Origin: Paraphysomonas bandaiensis
Lineage: Eukaryota > Chrysophyceae
Length of the DNA: 64,000 bases
Assembly: GCA_965644295.1 (NCBI GenBank)
Contig: CBFFRP010000577.1
Span: 124,001 to 188,000 of the forward strand
Reading direction: 5' to 3'
Shown in pieces: positions 11,677 through 25,100 of the stretch. Each line of letters opens with the position of its first letter. The stretch's first letter is position 1. The notes beneath the pieces were generated by a model that was not told where the DNA came from, made no database searches, and saw only the letters and a program-made list of their open reading frames with translations. Made by a program: the position numbers and the translations under genes.

Positions 11677-12902
11677 ATGCTAGCTGACAAATCCCCTCAA
11701 ACAGAGGTAATCATCCACCCACTGGTGCTGCTCTCAGTGGCCGATCACTACAACCGTGTCGCCAAAGATACCCGTAAGCGTGTAGTGGGTGTGTTGTTAG
11801 GCTCCAAATCAAAACATGAAGTCGATGTCACTAACAGCTTCGCTGTTCCATTCGAGGAGGATTTGAGAAACCCCTCTGTGTGGTTCCTTGATCATAATTT
11901 TTTGGATACAATGTTTTGGATGTTCAAAAAAGTAAATAGTAAGTGTCGTCAGTGTCTGATGCTGAGTTGGTGTTCATTTTTTGCGTAGCACGAGAAGAAA
12001 TAGTGGGATTTTACAGTAGCGGGCCGAAGATCCGAGAAAACGATTTGAAGGTAACTATTTCTTTCTAATCCTATATCCATTGTTTTTGATGCGTCGGTAT
12101 GTGAAATAGATTGATACTTTGTTTCGAACGTTGGTGAAAGATCCTGTTTTTGTAATTATTGACGTTCGTCCTGGCGTGGAAGAGATTCCTACTACCGCAT
12201 ATATGGCCATTGAGGAGGTGCAGTCCGAGGGAAAGGAAATTGAGCGTGTTTTCAAGCATATCACTTGTCGTATTGAGGCAGAGGAAGCAGAAGAGGTTCG
12301 TTTTAATGAATATTAATATGTTTTGCACATTCCCCCCGCGAAGTACTAATAATCGGCGAAATTAACGTGCCTTTTGAAGAGAGTCGATTATACGGTCGTG
12401 AGTGTAACTGTATTATATGTAGGTGGGTGTGGAGCACTTGCTCCGTGATATCAATGATCCATCAACCAGTACTCTGGCTATGCAAATAAGGCAAAAGGTT
12501 TCAGGACTCACTGGACTTGTCGGTCGACTGGAAGAGATTCGTGCCTACCTCTTGCATGTTATCGAAGGTCGACTACCCATGAATAATAAGATTTTGTACA
12601 ACCTCCAAAACATATTTAACCTTTTGCCAAACCTCAACGTTGAGGAGTTAGTACGGTCCCTGCAAGTGAAGACCAACGATATGCACCTTGCGATGTATCT
12701 ATCTTCCCTTGTTCGGGCAGTGATTGCTTTACATTCGTTGCTGAATAATAAAATTAAGTTCATTGATGTCGACGATGTGCTAGACAGGTCAGCTGGAGTT
12801 GAGCAGACTGAGAGAGCTAGAGATAAAGAATCTTCCCCGAAATCTCCCAGCAAGGAGGGTAACCAGGTGGATACTTCTGACGACAGTAAAATGGAGGAAT
12901 GA
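11677..12902 (+). CDS. RPN8: 26S proteasome lid subunit Rpn8 (PSMD7), 4 exons
   Basis: Non-catalytic MPN-domain partner of the Rpn11 deubiquitinase in the 19S lid. Exons are 11677-11938, 11989-12050, 12110-12295 and 12423-12902, giving 329 aa (human PSMD7 is 324). Diagnostic stretches are [49 protein letters not shown] and, across the last splice, [15 protein letters not shown]. The JAMM zinc residues of active MPN+ proteases are not conserved, as expected for Rpn8. The C-terminal helices follow ([20 protein letters not shown], then [17 protein letters not shown]). The tail is acidic and ends KMEE. The start at 11677 ([15 protein letters not shown]) fits the family. Introns are 50, 59 and 127 nt. 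Confidence 0.96.
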
Positions 12903-13384
12903 AACTGTGGTTGTCATATCTCGTCAAAATTCTGCGCATATATACTGTGGTGAATCTGTAGGGAAAACATGCTGGTGAGCGATAGTTGCTAATAAAATAT
13001 TTATTGCTAACCATTAACGAAGCATTTCTGTCTTGCTGAGGACCAACGCAGATATGTACAGATTTTAAATTTCATACAACTGTACAATGTGCCCTTTATT
13101 CGCTCGCGATACTATATGCTACTAGTATATCAGTAGAGTAGGAAGTTGATACTCAGATATGATACTTTATACTGTGCTGTTCTATCGTTCTATCTGACCT
13201 AGTCCAGAGCAACCGTGTGATACAGCATACAGCTTTTAAAGTGTATTCGTCACTAGCCATAACTAAAATACGAACACTACAGTGCTTAATTGTTCAAGTT
13301 TGAGCAAAACTCAACAGAGTTTTATTTATGTAGTCCCGTTAGTTTCATATATTAATGACCACAATACATCATTCTAGATAAAAG
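12903..13384. other. intergenic, no gene supported
   Basis: 3' flank of the RPN8 gene. No open frame or repeat that I can support. The SINE-like element begins at about 13385. Confidence 0.5.
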
Positions 13385-13960
13385 ATAAAAGTACCCTCAC
13401 ACCTTTTCGTGGTGTGCTGGGGATAAGTACCGGAGAGATTCTCTCTGGGAAACTAACGTGAGCCGCTAACATAGTCAGCAGATATTGTTCTATCCACTCA
13501 TAGCCGAATGCTTGTGTGGTACAAGGGACACCAATAAGTATCACTTGTGTAGACGTCTTTGGGCCTTGACGAATAAACAGGCATCCGGAAATTGGCCCAC
13601 CTCAAGGACATCCGGGACAGGGCCCACCTGAAGGGTAACCGCGGTATTGGGCTGCCTGCTGAAGTCAAGCATCCGGGATGTTCACCTTAAGGACTCAAAA
13701 AACAGAGGTTAGCAGAAGTCAGCTATATCAACATTCTGCTTGCTCACTGCGTTTGCTTTGAGCGATAGAACGGAGGTGGTTGCATCTTGGTGCTTGCGGC
13801 GACGCACAAGCAGCCTCCGTAGCGTTAAATAGTTGGATAATAGAGTTTGTACTAGTTAGTAACTGGTGGACGTCTATCTAGCTTGACTAGCTTTCTTCTA
13901 GCTACTGGTGCTGATTCGTAACGCCTATTGCTAATAATAAGACTTTCAATATATCGATAA
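13385..13960 (+). repeat. SINE-like composite element, sense orientation
   Basis: The head begins near cctcacaccttttcgtgg and includes gataagtaccggagag. It holds two imperfect copies of a catccgg...ggcccacct block (13571-13640). A middle segment follows (cattctgcttgctcactgcg, then tttgctttgagcgatagaac). The tail begins ggtgcttgcggcgacgcaca and ends with the motif cctattgctaataataagac at about 13945. The head matches copies at 28290-28587 and 28605-29030 in reverse. The tail alone matches the 3' ends of the LINE fragments at 43.5 and 44.4 kb. I see no clear Pol III A and B boxes. Confidence 0.65.
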
Positions 13961-14287
13961 AAAGTACTTACTGTTACAATAAAGGATTTTTTTGCGGGTA
14001 AAAACAACATACTATCGCTCATAACTAATAAATCAACATAACCGAAATATATATATCATAGTATACCTTCTTCGGTGGCACTCTCGAAATACGGAACACG
14101 AGCTACAATACAGTAACGTAGCAGTGGATAATCTACATAATAAATAGGACCTCGCAGAAAGATACCTCATATCTGCGTGTCAGAGAATAAAATCAAATAT
14201 ATTTTGAGACTACTGTATGAGGACTAATGAGAACTACATTTCTCTATTTTCAGGATATTTTAAGAATCCCACAGTATGGCTGACTTG

Positions 14288-15438
14288 TTATTTCACCTCT
14301 GTGGATATTTTACTATCTTCATCGTCATTATCTGAGTAATCGCTATATTCCTCCTGTGGGGTGTCAAACCCAGATGCATCAGACTGTAAAGATGACTGAG
14401 ATATATTTGGAGCAATAAACTGGGGCGAAGGAGTCATTGTACTGAAAGCGGGGTTATCAATCCCCACCCTTCGTAACCATGCTGCAACATAACCCCAACT
14501 AACTTCACGGGCTTTGTCTCCTACCTCAGGCACCTCGCCCTGGGTCTCATCTTCTGTGTACCATATACGAAGTAGAGCTGCAGACACTAACTCTATAACC
14601 ATCCTACAAGGCATACGAGAAATGGTTTGAGCATTGATTCTCCTCCGGTCTTCTGTTCTACCTTGCCAGTTGAACTGTCCCTGCTGCGGTCGTAATTCTT
14701 TGTCAAGAAGGTAGTTCACTTCCGTCAACAGTCGACCATCTATATCCACGGACCGTGGAGGGTCTAGTACACAGGACGGTTGTATATGCTGACTCCACCG
14801 AGCAATCATGGACTTATTTACCTGTGAAACTAGTAAAATACACCGTATACACTCAACTAAAATACCCTCTCGAATTTCTCCATTCCCCGGACCAGCTTCA
14901 CTGCTGCTGCTAAATTGCGATTTAACCGCTGCCACTGCATTACTACAAATTCCTAGTTTCGGAGTTATTCTGTTTATCACGAGTATTTATGATATACCTT
15001 TTCCTGTGTGGTATAGTGTGTTCTCTGTTTCCGTTGACCGGTACTTTCGTCACGGAGAGCCGGCGGTTCGCATAGTATATCGGATCGCCGCAATTCAACT
15101 CCAGTACCGATATTAGACTGAAAACGGTTCACAACGATGGCATGTACTTTATCGAAATCTGCACTGCCTTGAGGAATGGTCATCAGCTTCTCTAAAATAA
15201 AATTCTTGTGTGGGATACGAAGTGACCTCCACGAACTAATATGTGTCTGAAGAATTCCACTGTCTTTCAGAATTGAAATAATATCATCCATAATAATAGG
15301 CGTTTCTTCACTCGGAAGCAACATAAGCGAAGAGATAATGTGGCCCATATATGTCGCAGATTTGAGGCACGAGAGTATAGCTTCCTCTGACGAGATGGCA
15401 GACGTCGATTCCATGTCATAAAAAACGCCACGTTTCAT
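14288..15438 (-). CDS. unrecognised protein, probably two exons of one gene
   Basis: Two long frames abut on the minus strand: 14977-15438 (153 codons, ATG start) and 14288-14980 (230 codons). The first ends just after TTQEK, followed by GTATATC, a plausible donor. However, I could not find an acceptor that keeps phase with confidence, so the junction is left open. The first part is helical and hydrophobic in places (MGHIISSLMLLP). The second contains WQGRTEDRRRINAQTISRMP and SWGYVAAWLRRVGIDNP, then an acidic serine-rich tail (EEYSDYSDNDDED). No catalytic motif, signal peptide or transmembrane helix is evident. Two separate genes remain possible. Confidence 0.55.
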
Positions 15439-16123
15439 GTCAGAGCCTACTCACTAGTCACAATACCGCAGGAATGGAAGAATACAAGCGCCAGAAATCC
15501 CTGTGGGGTCATTGGTTCACAGAAATATGGTTAAACTTAACAGGCGCTTACCTCAACACATTCCATCTCAAACACAGTGAATATTGTGTGAAGATACAGC
15601 CATGCTCACCTCTTGTCCATGCCCAAGATGATAGAGCGGCTATGGAAGTGTCGCCTTCCCTGTGCCTGAGATCTCCATGCCAGATCCATATGGAATATAT
15701 ATATATATCTGTTGCGCTGACAACACTGGAGCGCAGATTCTCATGTGCTGAAAATTATAGAAACTGGGCAATGTTACAGAAAACAGAAAAAAACACCTCA
15801 AAAACTTAGAAATCAGGGGTTTTCCTATCGACCAACCGTCCATACCAATGCATGCGCCTGTAACCATATCGATATCAATATTTGGGATTTTTAGGGGTTG
15901 CAACCCCGCAAAACCCTGAATAATAGGATATCGTTTCACTGACGAACACACATCTCACTAGTACCAACAATGCCCCGTATCTTCAATACTGTCGGGGGGT
16001 TCGCTGTCTCGGAGCGAGGTATCACTCCCCCATATTACGTCCAACATATAGTATATTTGCCATTATCTATTACGCCATTTAAACCAGCCTCTATCACTAG
16101 CTGTAATCATCGAGTCTCCCCGT
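15439..16123. promoter_or_regulatory. divergent interval upstream of the PTS-repeat gene
   Basis: About 690 bp between the unknown minus-strand gene and the giant PTS-repeat gene. It contains short open frames on both strands with no recognisable product, and the run tatatatatatat near 15695. The promoters of both genes probably lie here. Confidence 0.35.
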
Positions 16124-19100
16124 ATGAGTTGTTTCAAAGTGATTCACCGAATCTCTTTATTTCTATTGTTATATTGTGCTCGCATACACGCTGCGTCTAT
16201 TTCAGTTCTCTCGAACAGCTATGCTGCAAGTGGGACGTATGATGAAATTAAAGCCCAACTTGATGAGAACCAAAATACTGATAGTGAGGCTGTAGGTGAA
16301 GGAGTCTGGAGCTGCAGCTGCAGTCAATCATTCTTCCCCACATCTGTGCCTTCTTCACTACCGTCGTCGATTCCAACTTCTCTGCCGTCCTCAGTTCCCA
16401 CCTCTGTACCTACCTCTATCCCCACATCTGTTCCTTCTTCATTGCCGTCGTCGATTCCAACTTCTCCACCTTCTTCAGTTCCTACCTCCGTACCTACCTC
16501 TATACCAACTTCTGTTCCATCGTCAGTTCCAACTTCTTTACCTACTTGCATGCCGACTTCGTTTCCTACATCTCTTCCCAGCTCGATTCCGACATCACTA
16601 CCAACTTCGATTCCTACATCTATTCCAACAGTTTCTCCAACTTCTGTCCCAACTACAGTTCCAACGTCTGTTCCGACATCTATTCCAACTTCTCTGCCTA
16701 CTTCGACGCCTTCTTCGACGCCAACCTCTTTGCCAACATCGTTTCCAACATCTCTTCCATCATCCATTCCAACATCTCTACCTACTTCTTCTCCGACATC
16801 TATTCCGACTTCTGTTCCCTCATCCATTCCTACATCACTCCCATCCTCGTCACCCACGTCTATTCCGACCTCAGTTCCAACCTCTACTCCTACTTCTCTA
16901 CCAACATCAGTGCCAACATCAGTTCCAAGTTCTGTCCCATCAGCGTTGCCTACGTCGATGCCATCTTCAGTCCCAACGTCTATACCCACATCATTGCCAA
17001 CAGTAATTCCTACGTCTATTCCTACATCACTTCCGAGTTCCTTGCCTACCTCGGTACCGACATCCATACCGACATCAATACCGTCATCTGTGCCAACATC
17101 TTTGCCCACTTCAATTCCGACATCGGTACCTACCTCTATTCCTACATCTGTTCCAACTTCAGACCCCACATCGGTCCCAACATCAATTCCTACATCGGTA
17201 CCCTCTTCCATTCCAACTTCTATACCCACTGCTTTACCGTCGTCTGTCCCGACGTCTATACCCACTTCTGTTCCAACGTCGCTACCCTCTTCAGTCCCAA
17301 CATCTATACCGACCTCTCTTCCTACGTCTATCCCGACTTCTGTGCCTACTTCTATGCCTACGTCTGTACCTACATCAGCTCCCTCTTCCATGCCGACATC
17401 AGTTCCAACCTCAGTACCTACATCAGTGCCTTCGTCGGTGCCCACATCAGTCCCTACTTCAACTCCTACATCCATACCGACCTCATTACCTTCTTCATTA
17501 CCAACTTCAGTACCCACCTCATTACCTACTTCACTCCCGACATCTGTGCCTACGTCTGTGCCTTCGTCAGTGCCCACCTCGACGCCTACTTCAATTCCTA
17601 CGTCTATTCCAACATCGGTCCCTAGTTCAGTTCCGTCTTCATTACCTACCTCTTTTCCCACCTCAGTTCCAACTTCCGTACCTTCGTCTGTGCCAACTTC
17701 GATCCCAACCTCAATGCCTTCGTCTGCGCCGACATCAGTTCCAACATCCGTACCAACCTCCGTTCCTACGTCTTTGCCTACATCTATTCCTACATCGGTA
17801 CCTACTTCGGTTCCCACTTCAGTCCCTTCCTCGGTTCCAACTTCAGTCCCTACATCGGTTCCAACCTCTATTCCAACCTCTGTTCCAACATCTCTTCCTA
17901 CATCAGTCCCTACTTCCATTCCTACATCAGTTCCTACATCCGTTCCAACATCTGTTCCTTCTTCGGTACCCACTTCATATCCAACGTCGGTACCAACAGC
18001 AGTCCCTACATCACAACCAACTTCCGTTCCCACATCGACCCCTACATCTGTACCAACGTCGACTCCGACATCGGTGCCATCCTCTACCCCTACATCTGTA
18101 CCGTCTTCTCTTCCAACATCCATCCCGACATCGATTCCTACATCTGTACCAAGCTGTGTACCTACATCTGTTCCTACATCAACTCCTACATCCACTCCTA
18201 CATCTTCACCATCCTCTGTACCTACCTCAGTTCCTACTTCTATACCAACGTCAATCCCTACATCTGTTCCTTCTTCGGACCCTACATCAGTTCCAACGTC
18301 TGTCCCGACATCCGTACCGACTTCAGCTCCAACATCTGTTCCTACTTCTATACCAACATCGCTTCCTACTTCTGTACCAACATCGATGCCAACTTCAGTT
18401 CCTACCTCAGTACCGACGTGTATCCCAACATCAGTCCCGACATCGGTTCCAACGTCGGTACCAACATCAGTGCCTACGTCAGTTCCTACTTCTGTTCCTA
18501 CATCGGTTCCAACCTCTCTTCCAACATCTGTTCCTACATCAGTTCCATCATCCGTACCTACTTCTATACCAACATCGCTTCCTACATCTGTTCCTACATC
18601 CGTTCCAACTGCGGTACCAACTTCAATACCTACGTCAGTTCCTACCTCAGTCCCGACATCGGTCCCTACTTCTGTGCCAACTTCGGTACCAACATCAGTG
18701 CCTACGTCAATTCCGACATTGATACCTACTTCAGTTCCAACTTCGATGCCGACGTCTGTACCATCGTCTGTTCCGACGTCAATTCCAACATCGCTTCCTA
18801 CATCTGTTCCTACGTCAGTTCCTACTGCTGTCCCGACATCATCTCCAACTTCGGTCCCATCTTCAATACCTACTGGTGTTCCGACCTCGGTACCAACAGC
18901 AATTCCAACCTCTGCTCCAACTACTGTACCTACATCGGTGCCTACCTCAGTCCCTACAGCGTCTCCAACATCAGTGCCTACCTCAGTTCCTACCTCAGTT
19001 CCATCATCCCTACCTACTTCTATACCAACATCGCTTCCTACTTCTGTTCCTACATCCGTTCCAACTGCGGTACCAACTTCAATACCTACTGGTGTTCCTA

Positions 19101-22100
19101 CCTCAGTCCCGACATCGATTCCAACTTCGGTACCAACATCGGTACCAACATCAGTGCCTACTTCGGTCCCTACATCGGTTCCAACCTCTCTTCCAACATC
19201 TGTTCCTACATCAGTTCCATCATCCCTACCTACTTCTATACCAACATCGCTTCCTACATCTGTTCCTACATCCGTTCCAACTGCGGTACCAACTTCAATA
19301 CCTACTGGTGTTCCTACCTCAGTCCCGACATCGATTCCAACTTCGGTACCAACATCGGTACCAACATCAGTGCCTACTTCAGTCCCTACATCGATTCCAA
19401 CCTCTCTTCCAACATCTGTTCCTACATCAGTTCCATCATCCGTACCTACTTCTATACCAACATCGCTTCCTACATCTGTTCCTACATCCGTTCCAACTTC
19501 GGTACCAACAGCAGTACCTTCGTCAGTGCCTACTTCAGTCCCGACATCGATTCCAACGTCTCTTCCAACATCGGTACCAACATCAGTGCCTACGTCAGTC
19601 CCTACATCGGATCCAACCTCTCTTCCAACATCAATTCCAACTTCAGTTCCATCATCCGTACCTACTTCTATACCAACATCGCTTCCTACATCTGTTCCTA
19701 CCTCAGTTCCTACATCCGTACCAACGTCAGTCCCTTCGTCAGTGCCTACCTCAGTCCCGACATCGATTCCAACTTCGGCACCAACATCAGTGCCTACGTC
19801 AGTCCCTACCTCAGTCCCGACATCGGTTCCAACCTCTCTTCCAACATCAATTCCAACTTCAGTTCCATCATCCCTACCTACTTCTATACCAACATCGCTT
19901 CCTACATCTGTTCCTACATCCGTTCCAACTTCGGTCCCAACTTCAATACCTACGTCAGTTCCTACCTCAGTCCCGACATCGGTTCCAACCTCTGCACCAA
20001 CATCGGTACCAACATCAGTGCCTACTTCGGTGCCTACATCGGTTCCAACCTCTCTTCCAACATCAATTCCAACTTCAGTTCCATCATCCGTACCTACTTC
20101 TATACCAACATCGCTTCCTACATCAGTTCCTACCTCAGTTCCTACATCCGTACCAACGTCAGTCCCTTCGTCAGTGCCTACCTCAGTCCCGACATCGATT
20201 CCAACATCTGTACCAACATCAGTGCCTACGTCAGTCCCTACCTCAGTCCCGACATCGGTTCCAACCTCTCTTCCAACATCTGTTCCTACGTCAGTTCCAT
20301 CATCCGTACCTACTTCTATACCAACATCGCTTCCTACATCTGTTCCTACATCCGTTCCAACTTCGGTCCCAACTTCAATACCTACGTCAGTTCCTACCTC
20401 AGTCCCGACATCGGTTCCAACGTCTCTTCCAACATCGGTACCAACATCAGTGCCTACGTCAGTCCCTACATCGGTTCCAACCTCACTTCCAACATCTGTT
20501 CCTACATCGGTTCCAACGTCGGTACCAACATCAGTGCCTACGTCAGTTCCTACTTCTGTTCCTACATCGGTTCCAACCTCTCTTCCAACATCTGTTCCTA
20601 CATCAGTTCCATCATCCGTACCTACTTCTATACCAACATCGCTTCCTACATCTGTTCCTACATCCGTTCCAACTGCGGTTCCAACTTCAATACCTACGTC
20701 AGTTCCTACCTCAGTCCCGACATCGGTCCCTACTTCTGTGCCAACTTCGGTACCAACATCAGTGCCTACGTCAATTCCGACATCGATACCTACTTCAGTT
20801 CCAACTTCGATGCCGACGTCTGTACCATCGTCTGTTCCGACGTCAATTCCAACATCGCTTCCTACATCTGTTCCTACATCCGTTCCAACAGCGGTTCCAA
20901 CTTCAATTCCTACTGGTGTTCCTACCTCAGTCCCGACATCGGTTCCAACTTCGGTACCAACATCTGTACCAACATCAGTGCCTACTTCAGTCCCTACATC
21001 GATTCCAACCTCACTTCCAACATCAATTCCAACTTCAGTTCCATCATCCCTACCTACTTCTATACCAACATCGCTTCCTACATCTGTTCCTACATCCGTT
21101 CCAACTGCGGTTCCAACTTCAATACCTACTGGTGTTCCTACCTCAGTCCCGACATCGGTTCCAACTTCGGTACCAACATCGGTACCAACATCAGTGCCTA
21201 CTTCAGTCCCTACATCGGTTCCAACCTCACTTCCAACATCAATTCCAACTTCAGTTCCATCATCCCTACCTACTTCTATACCAACATCGCTTCCTACATC
21301 TGTTCCTACATCCGTTCCAACTGCGGTTCCAACTTCAATACCTACTGGTGTTCCTACCTCAGTCCCGACATCGGTTCCAACCTCTGCACCAACATCGGTA
21401 CCAACATCAGTGCCTACTTCGGTGCCTACATCGGTTCCAACCTCACTTCCAACATCAATTCCAACTTCAGTTCCATCATCCCTACCTACTTCTATACCAA
21501 CATCGCTTCCTACATCTGTTCCTACATCCGTTCCAACTGCGGTTCCAACTTCAATACCTACTGGTGTTCCTACCTCAGTCCCGACATCGGTTCCAACCTC
21601 TGCACCAACATCGGTACCAACATCAGTGCCTACTTCGGTGCCTACATCGGTTCCAACCTCTCTTCCAACATCAATTCCAACTTCAGTTCCGTCATCCCTA
21701 CCTACTTCTATACCAACATCGCTTCCTACATCTGTTCCTACATCCGTTCCAACTGCGGTACCAACTTCAATACCTACTGGTGTTCCGACCTCAGTCCCGA
21801 CATCGATTCCAACTTCGGTACCAACATCAGTGCCTACGTCAGTGCCTACTTCAGCCCCTACATCGGTTCCAACCTCACTTCCAACATCTGTTCCTACATC
21901 CGTTCCAACTGCGGTACCAACTTCAATACCTACTGGTGTTCCGACCTCAGTCCCGACATCGATTCCAACTTCGGTACCAACATCGGTACCAACATCATTG
22001 CCTACTTCAGTCCCTACATCGGTTCCAACCTCTCTTCCAACATCTGTTCCTACATCCGTTCCAACTTCGGTTCCAACTTCAATACCTACTGGTGTTCCTA

Positions 22101-25100
22101 CCTCAGTCCCGACATCGATTCCAACTGCGGTACCAACTTCAATACCTACTGGTGTTCCTACGTCAGTCCCTACTTCGGTTCCAACCTCTCTTCCAACATC
22201 TGTTCCTACATCTGTTCCATCATCCGTACCTACTTCTATACCAACATCGCTTCCTACTTCTGTACCAACATCGATGCCAACTGCAGTTCCAACTTCAATA
22301 CCTACTGGTGTTCCTACGTCAGTCCCTACTTCTGTTCCAACCTCTCTTCCAACATCTGTTCCTACATCTGTTCCATCATCCGTACCTACTTCTATACCAA
22401 CATCGCTTCCTACTTCTGTACCAACATCGATGCCAACTGCGGTTCCAACTTCAATACCTACTGGCGTTCCTACCTCAGTCCCGACATCGGTTCCAACTTC
22501 GGTACCAACATCTGTACCAACATCAGTGCCTACCTCAGTCCCTACATCGGTTCCAACCTCACTTCCAACTTCAGTTCCTACATCCGTACCATCATCCGTA
22601 CCTACTTCTATACCAACATCGCTTCCTACTTCTGTTCCTACATCCGTTCCAACTGCGGTACCAACTTCAATACCTACTGGTGTTCCTACCTCAGTCCCGA
22701 CATCGATTCCAACTTCGGTACCAACATCAGTGCCTACGTCAGTGCCTACTTCAGCCCCTACATCGGTTCCAACCTCACTTCCAACATCTGTTCCAACTTC
22801 AGTTCCATCATCCCTACCTACTTCTATACCAACATCGCTTCCTACATCTGTTCCTACATCCGTTCCAACTGCGGTACCAACTTCAATACCTACTGGTGTT
22901 CCTACCTCAGTCCCGACATCGATTCCAACATCTGTACCAACATCAGTGCCTACGTCAGTGCCAACTTCAGCCCCTACATCGGTTCCAACCTCACTTCCTA
23001 CTTCTGTTCCTACTTCAGTGCCTTCATCGATTCCAACTTCGGTTCCTACATCGATTCCTACATCTGTTCCAACATCCGTTCCAACTGCGGTTCCAACTTC
23101 AATACCTACTGGTGTTCCTACCTCAGTCCCGACATCGGTTCCAACGTCGGTTCCAACATCGGTACCAACATCAGTGCCTACTTCAGTCCCTACATCGGTT
23201 CCAACCTCTCTTCCAACATCTGTTCCAACTTCAGTTCCATCATCCCTACCTACTTCTATACCAACATCGCTTCCTACTTCTGTTCCTACATCCGTTCCAA
23301 CTGCGGTACCAACTTCAATACCTACTGGTGTTCCTACCTCAGTCCCGACATCGATTCCAACATCTGTACCAACATCAGTGCCTACGTCAGTGCCTACTTC
23401 AGCCCCTACATCGGTTCCAACCTCACTTCCTACTTCTGTTCCTACTTCAGTGCCTTCATCGATTCCAACTTCGGTTCCTACATCGATTCCTACATCTGTT
23501 CCAACGTCAGTCCCAACGTCCGTTCCATCTTCAATACCTACGTCAGTTCCAACATCTGTTCCAACATCAATTCCAACATCGATGCCTACATCGGTGCCAT
23601 CATCAGTACCTACATCGACACCAACTTCGTTGCCTACATCAGTTCCAACAGCGATACCTACATCGATTCCTACATCAGTACCTACGTCCGTTCCAACGTC
23701 GATTCCTACATCAATACCTACATCTGTACCGACTGCTATCCCGACTTCAATTCCTAGCGCTTTACCAACTTCGGTTCCAACTTCAATACCTACATCGGTT
23801 CCAACCTCTATTCCAACTGCTGTTCCTACATCTCTACCTACCTCTGTTCCAACATCTCTTCCTACTTCAGTGCCAACGTCAACTCCTACATCGGTTCCAA
23901 CATCAGTACCTACATCGACACCAACTTCGTTGCCTACGTCAATACCAACCTCTCTTCCAACAACGATTCCAACATCGGTTCCATCATCGGTTCCAACTTC
24001 AGTTCCAACATCCGTTCCAACATCCGTTCCAACATCAGTCCCAACATCGGTCCCTACATCAGTTCCAACATCTGTTCCAACATCAGTGCCTACAGCTGCC
24101 CCTACTTCAGTCCCTTCGTCAGTTCCATCGTCTATTCCAACATCACTTCCTACCTCTGTTCCAACATCTGTTCCTACTTCAGTTCCAACATCGATGCCGA
24201 CATCAATCCCAACATCAGTACCTACATCGACTCCAACTTCATTGCCTACATCAGTTCCAACTTCGACACCAACATCCATCCCATCGTCTGTTCCAACGTC
24301 TGTGCCATCATCACTTCCAACTTCTCTACCTACTTCAGTTCCAACATCTGTTCCAACATCAGTACCTACCTCAGTTCCTACATCGGTTCCTACATCCGTT
24401 CCCTCATCTATTCCGACCTCTGTCCCGACCTCTGTACCGACATCTGTACCGACTTCAGTACCAACATCAGTCCCTACGTCAGTACCAACCTCTGTTCCAA
24501 CATCGGTGCCTACCTCTGTTCCTACTTCAGTTCCAACATCAGCTCCTTCTGCAGTTCCAACGTCGATACCTACATCGGTTCCTACATCCGTTCCGTCATC
24601 ATCTCCTACTTCAGTACCTACATCAGTTCCTACTTCAGTCCCTACATCGATTCCAACGTCTCTTCCATCATCTGTTCCGACATCAGTTCCATCATCCGTA
24701 CCTACTTCAGTCCCAACATCGGTCCCTACTTCGGTTCCAACCTCGATTCCAACATCAGTGCCAACATCGGTTCCTACATCGATACCGACCTCTATTCCGT
24801 CCTCCATTCCTACTTCGTGTCCGACGTCAATTCCTACATCTCTCCCGACATCCGTCCCGACATCAGTTCCTAGTTCTGCACCAACCTCAGTACCTACCGC
24901 TCTCCCTTCTTCAGTCCCTACATCTGTTCCTAGTTCTTCACCGTCTTCGGTCCCCACAGCTGTCCCTACTTCCGTCCCAACATCGGTACCAACCTCTCTT
25001 CCTACCTCTGTTCCTACTTCAGTTCCAACATCAGTACCTACTTCAGTTCCGACATCGGTACCTACATCGGTTCCAACATCGATACCTACTTCGGTTCCTA

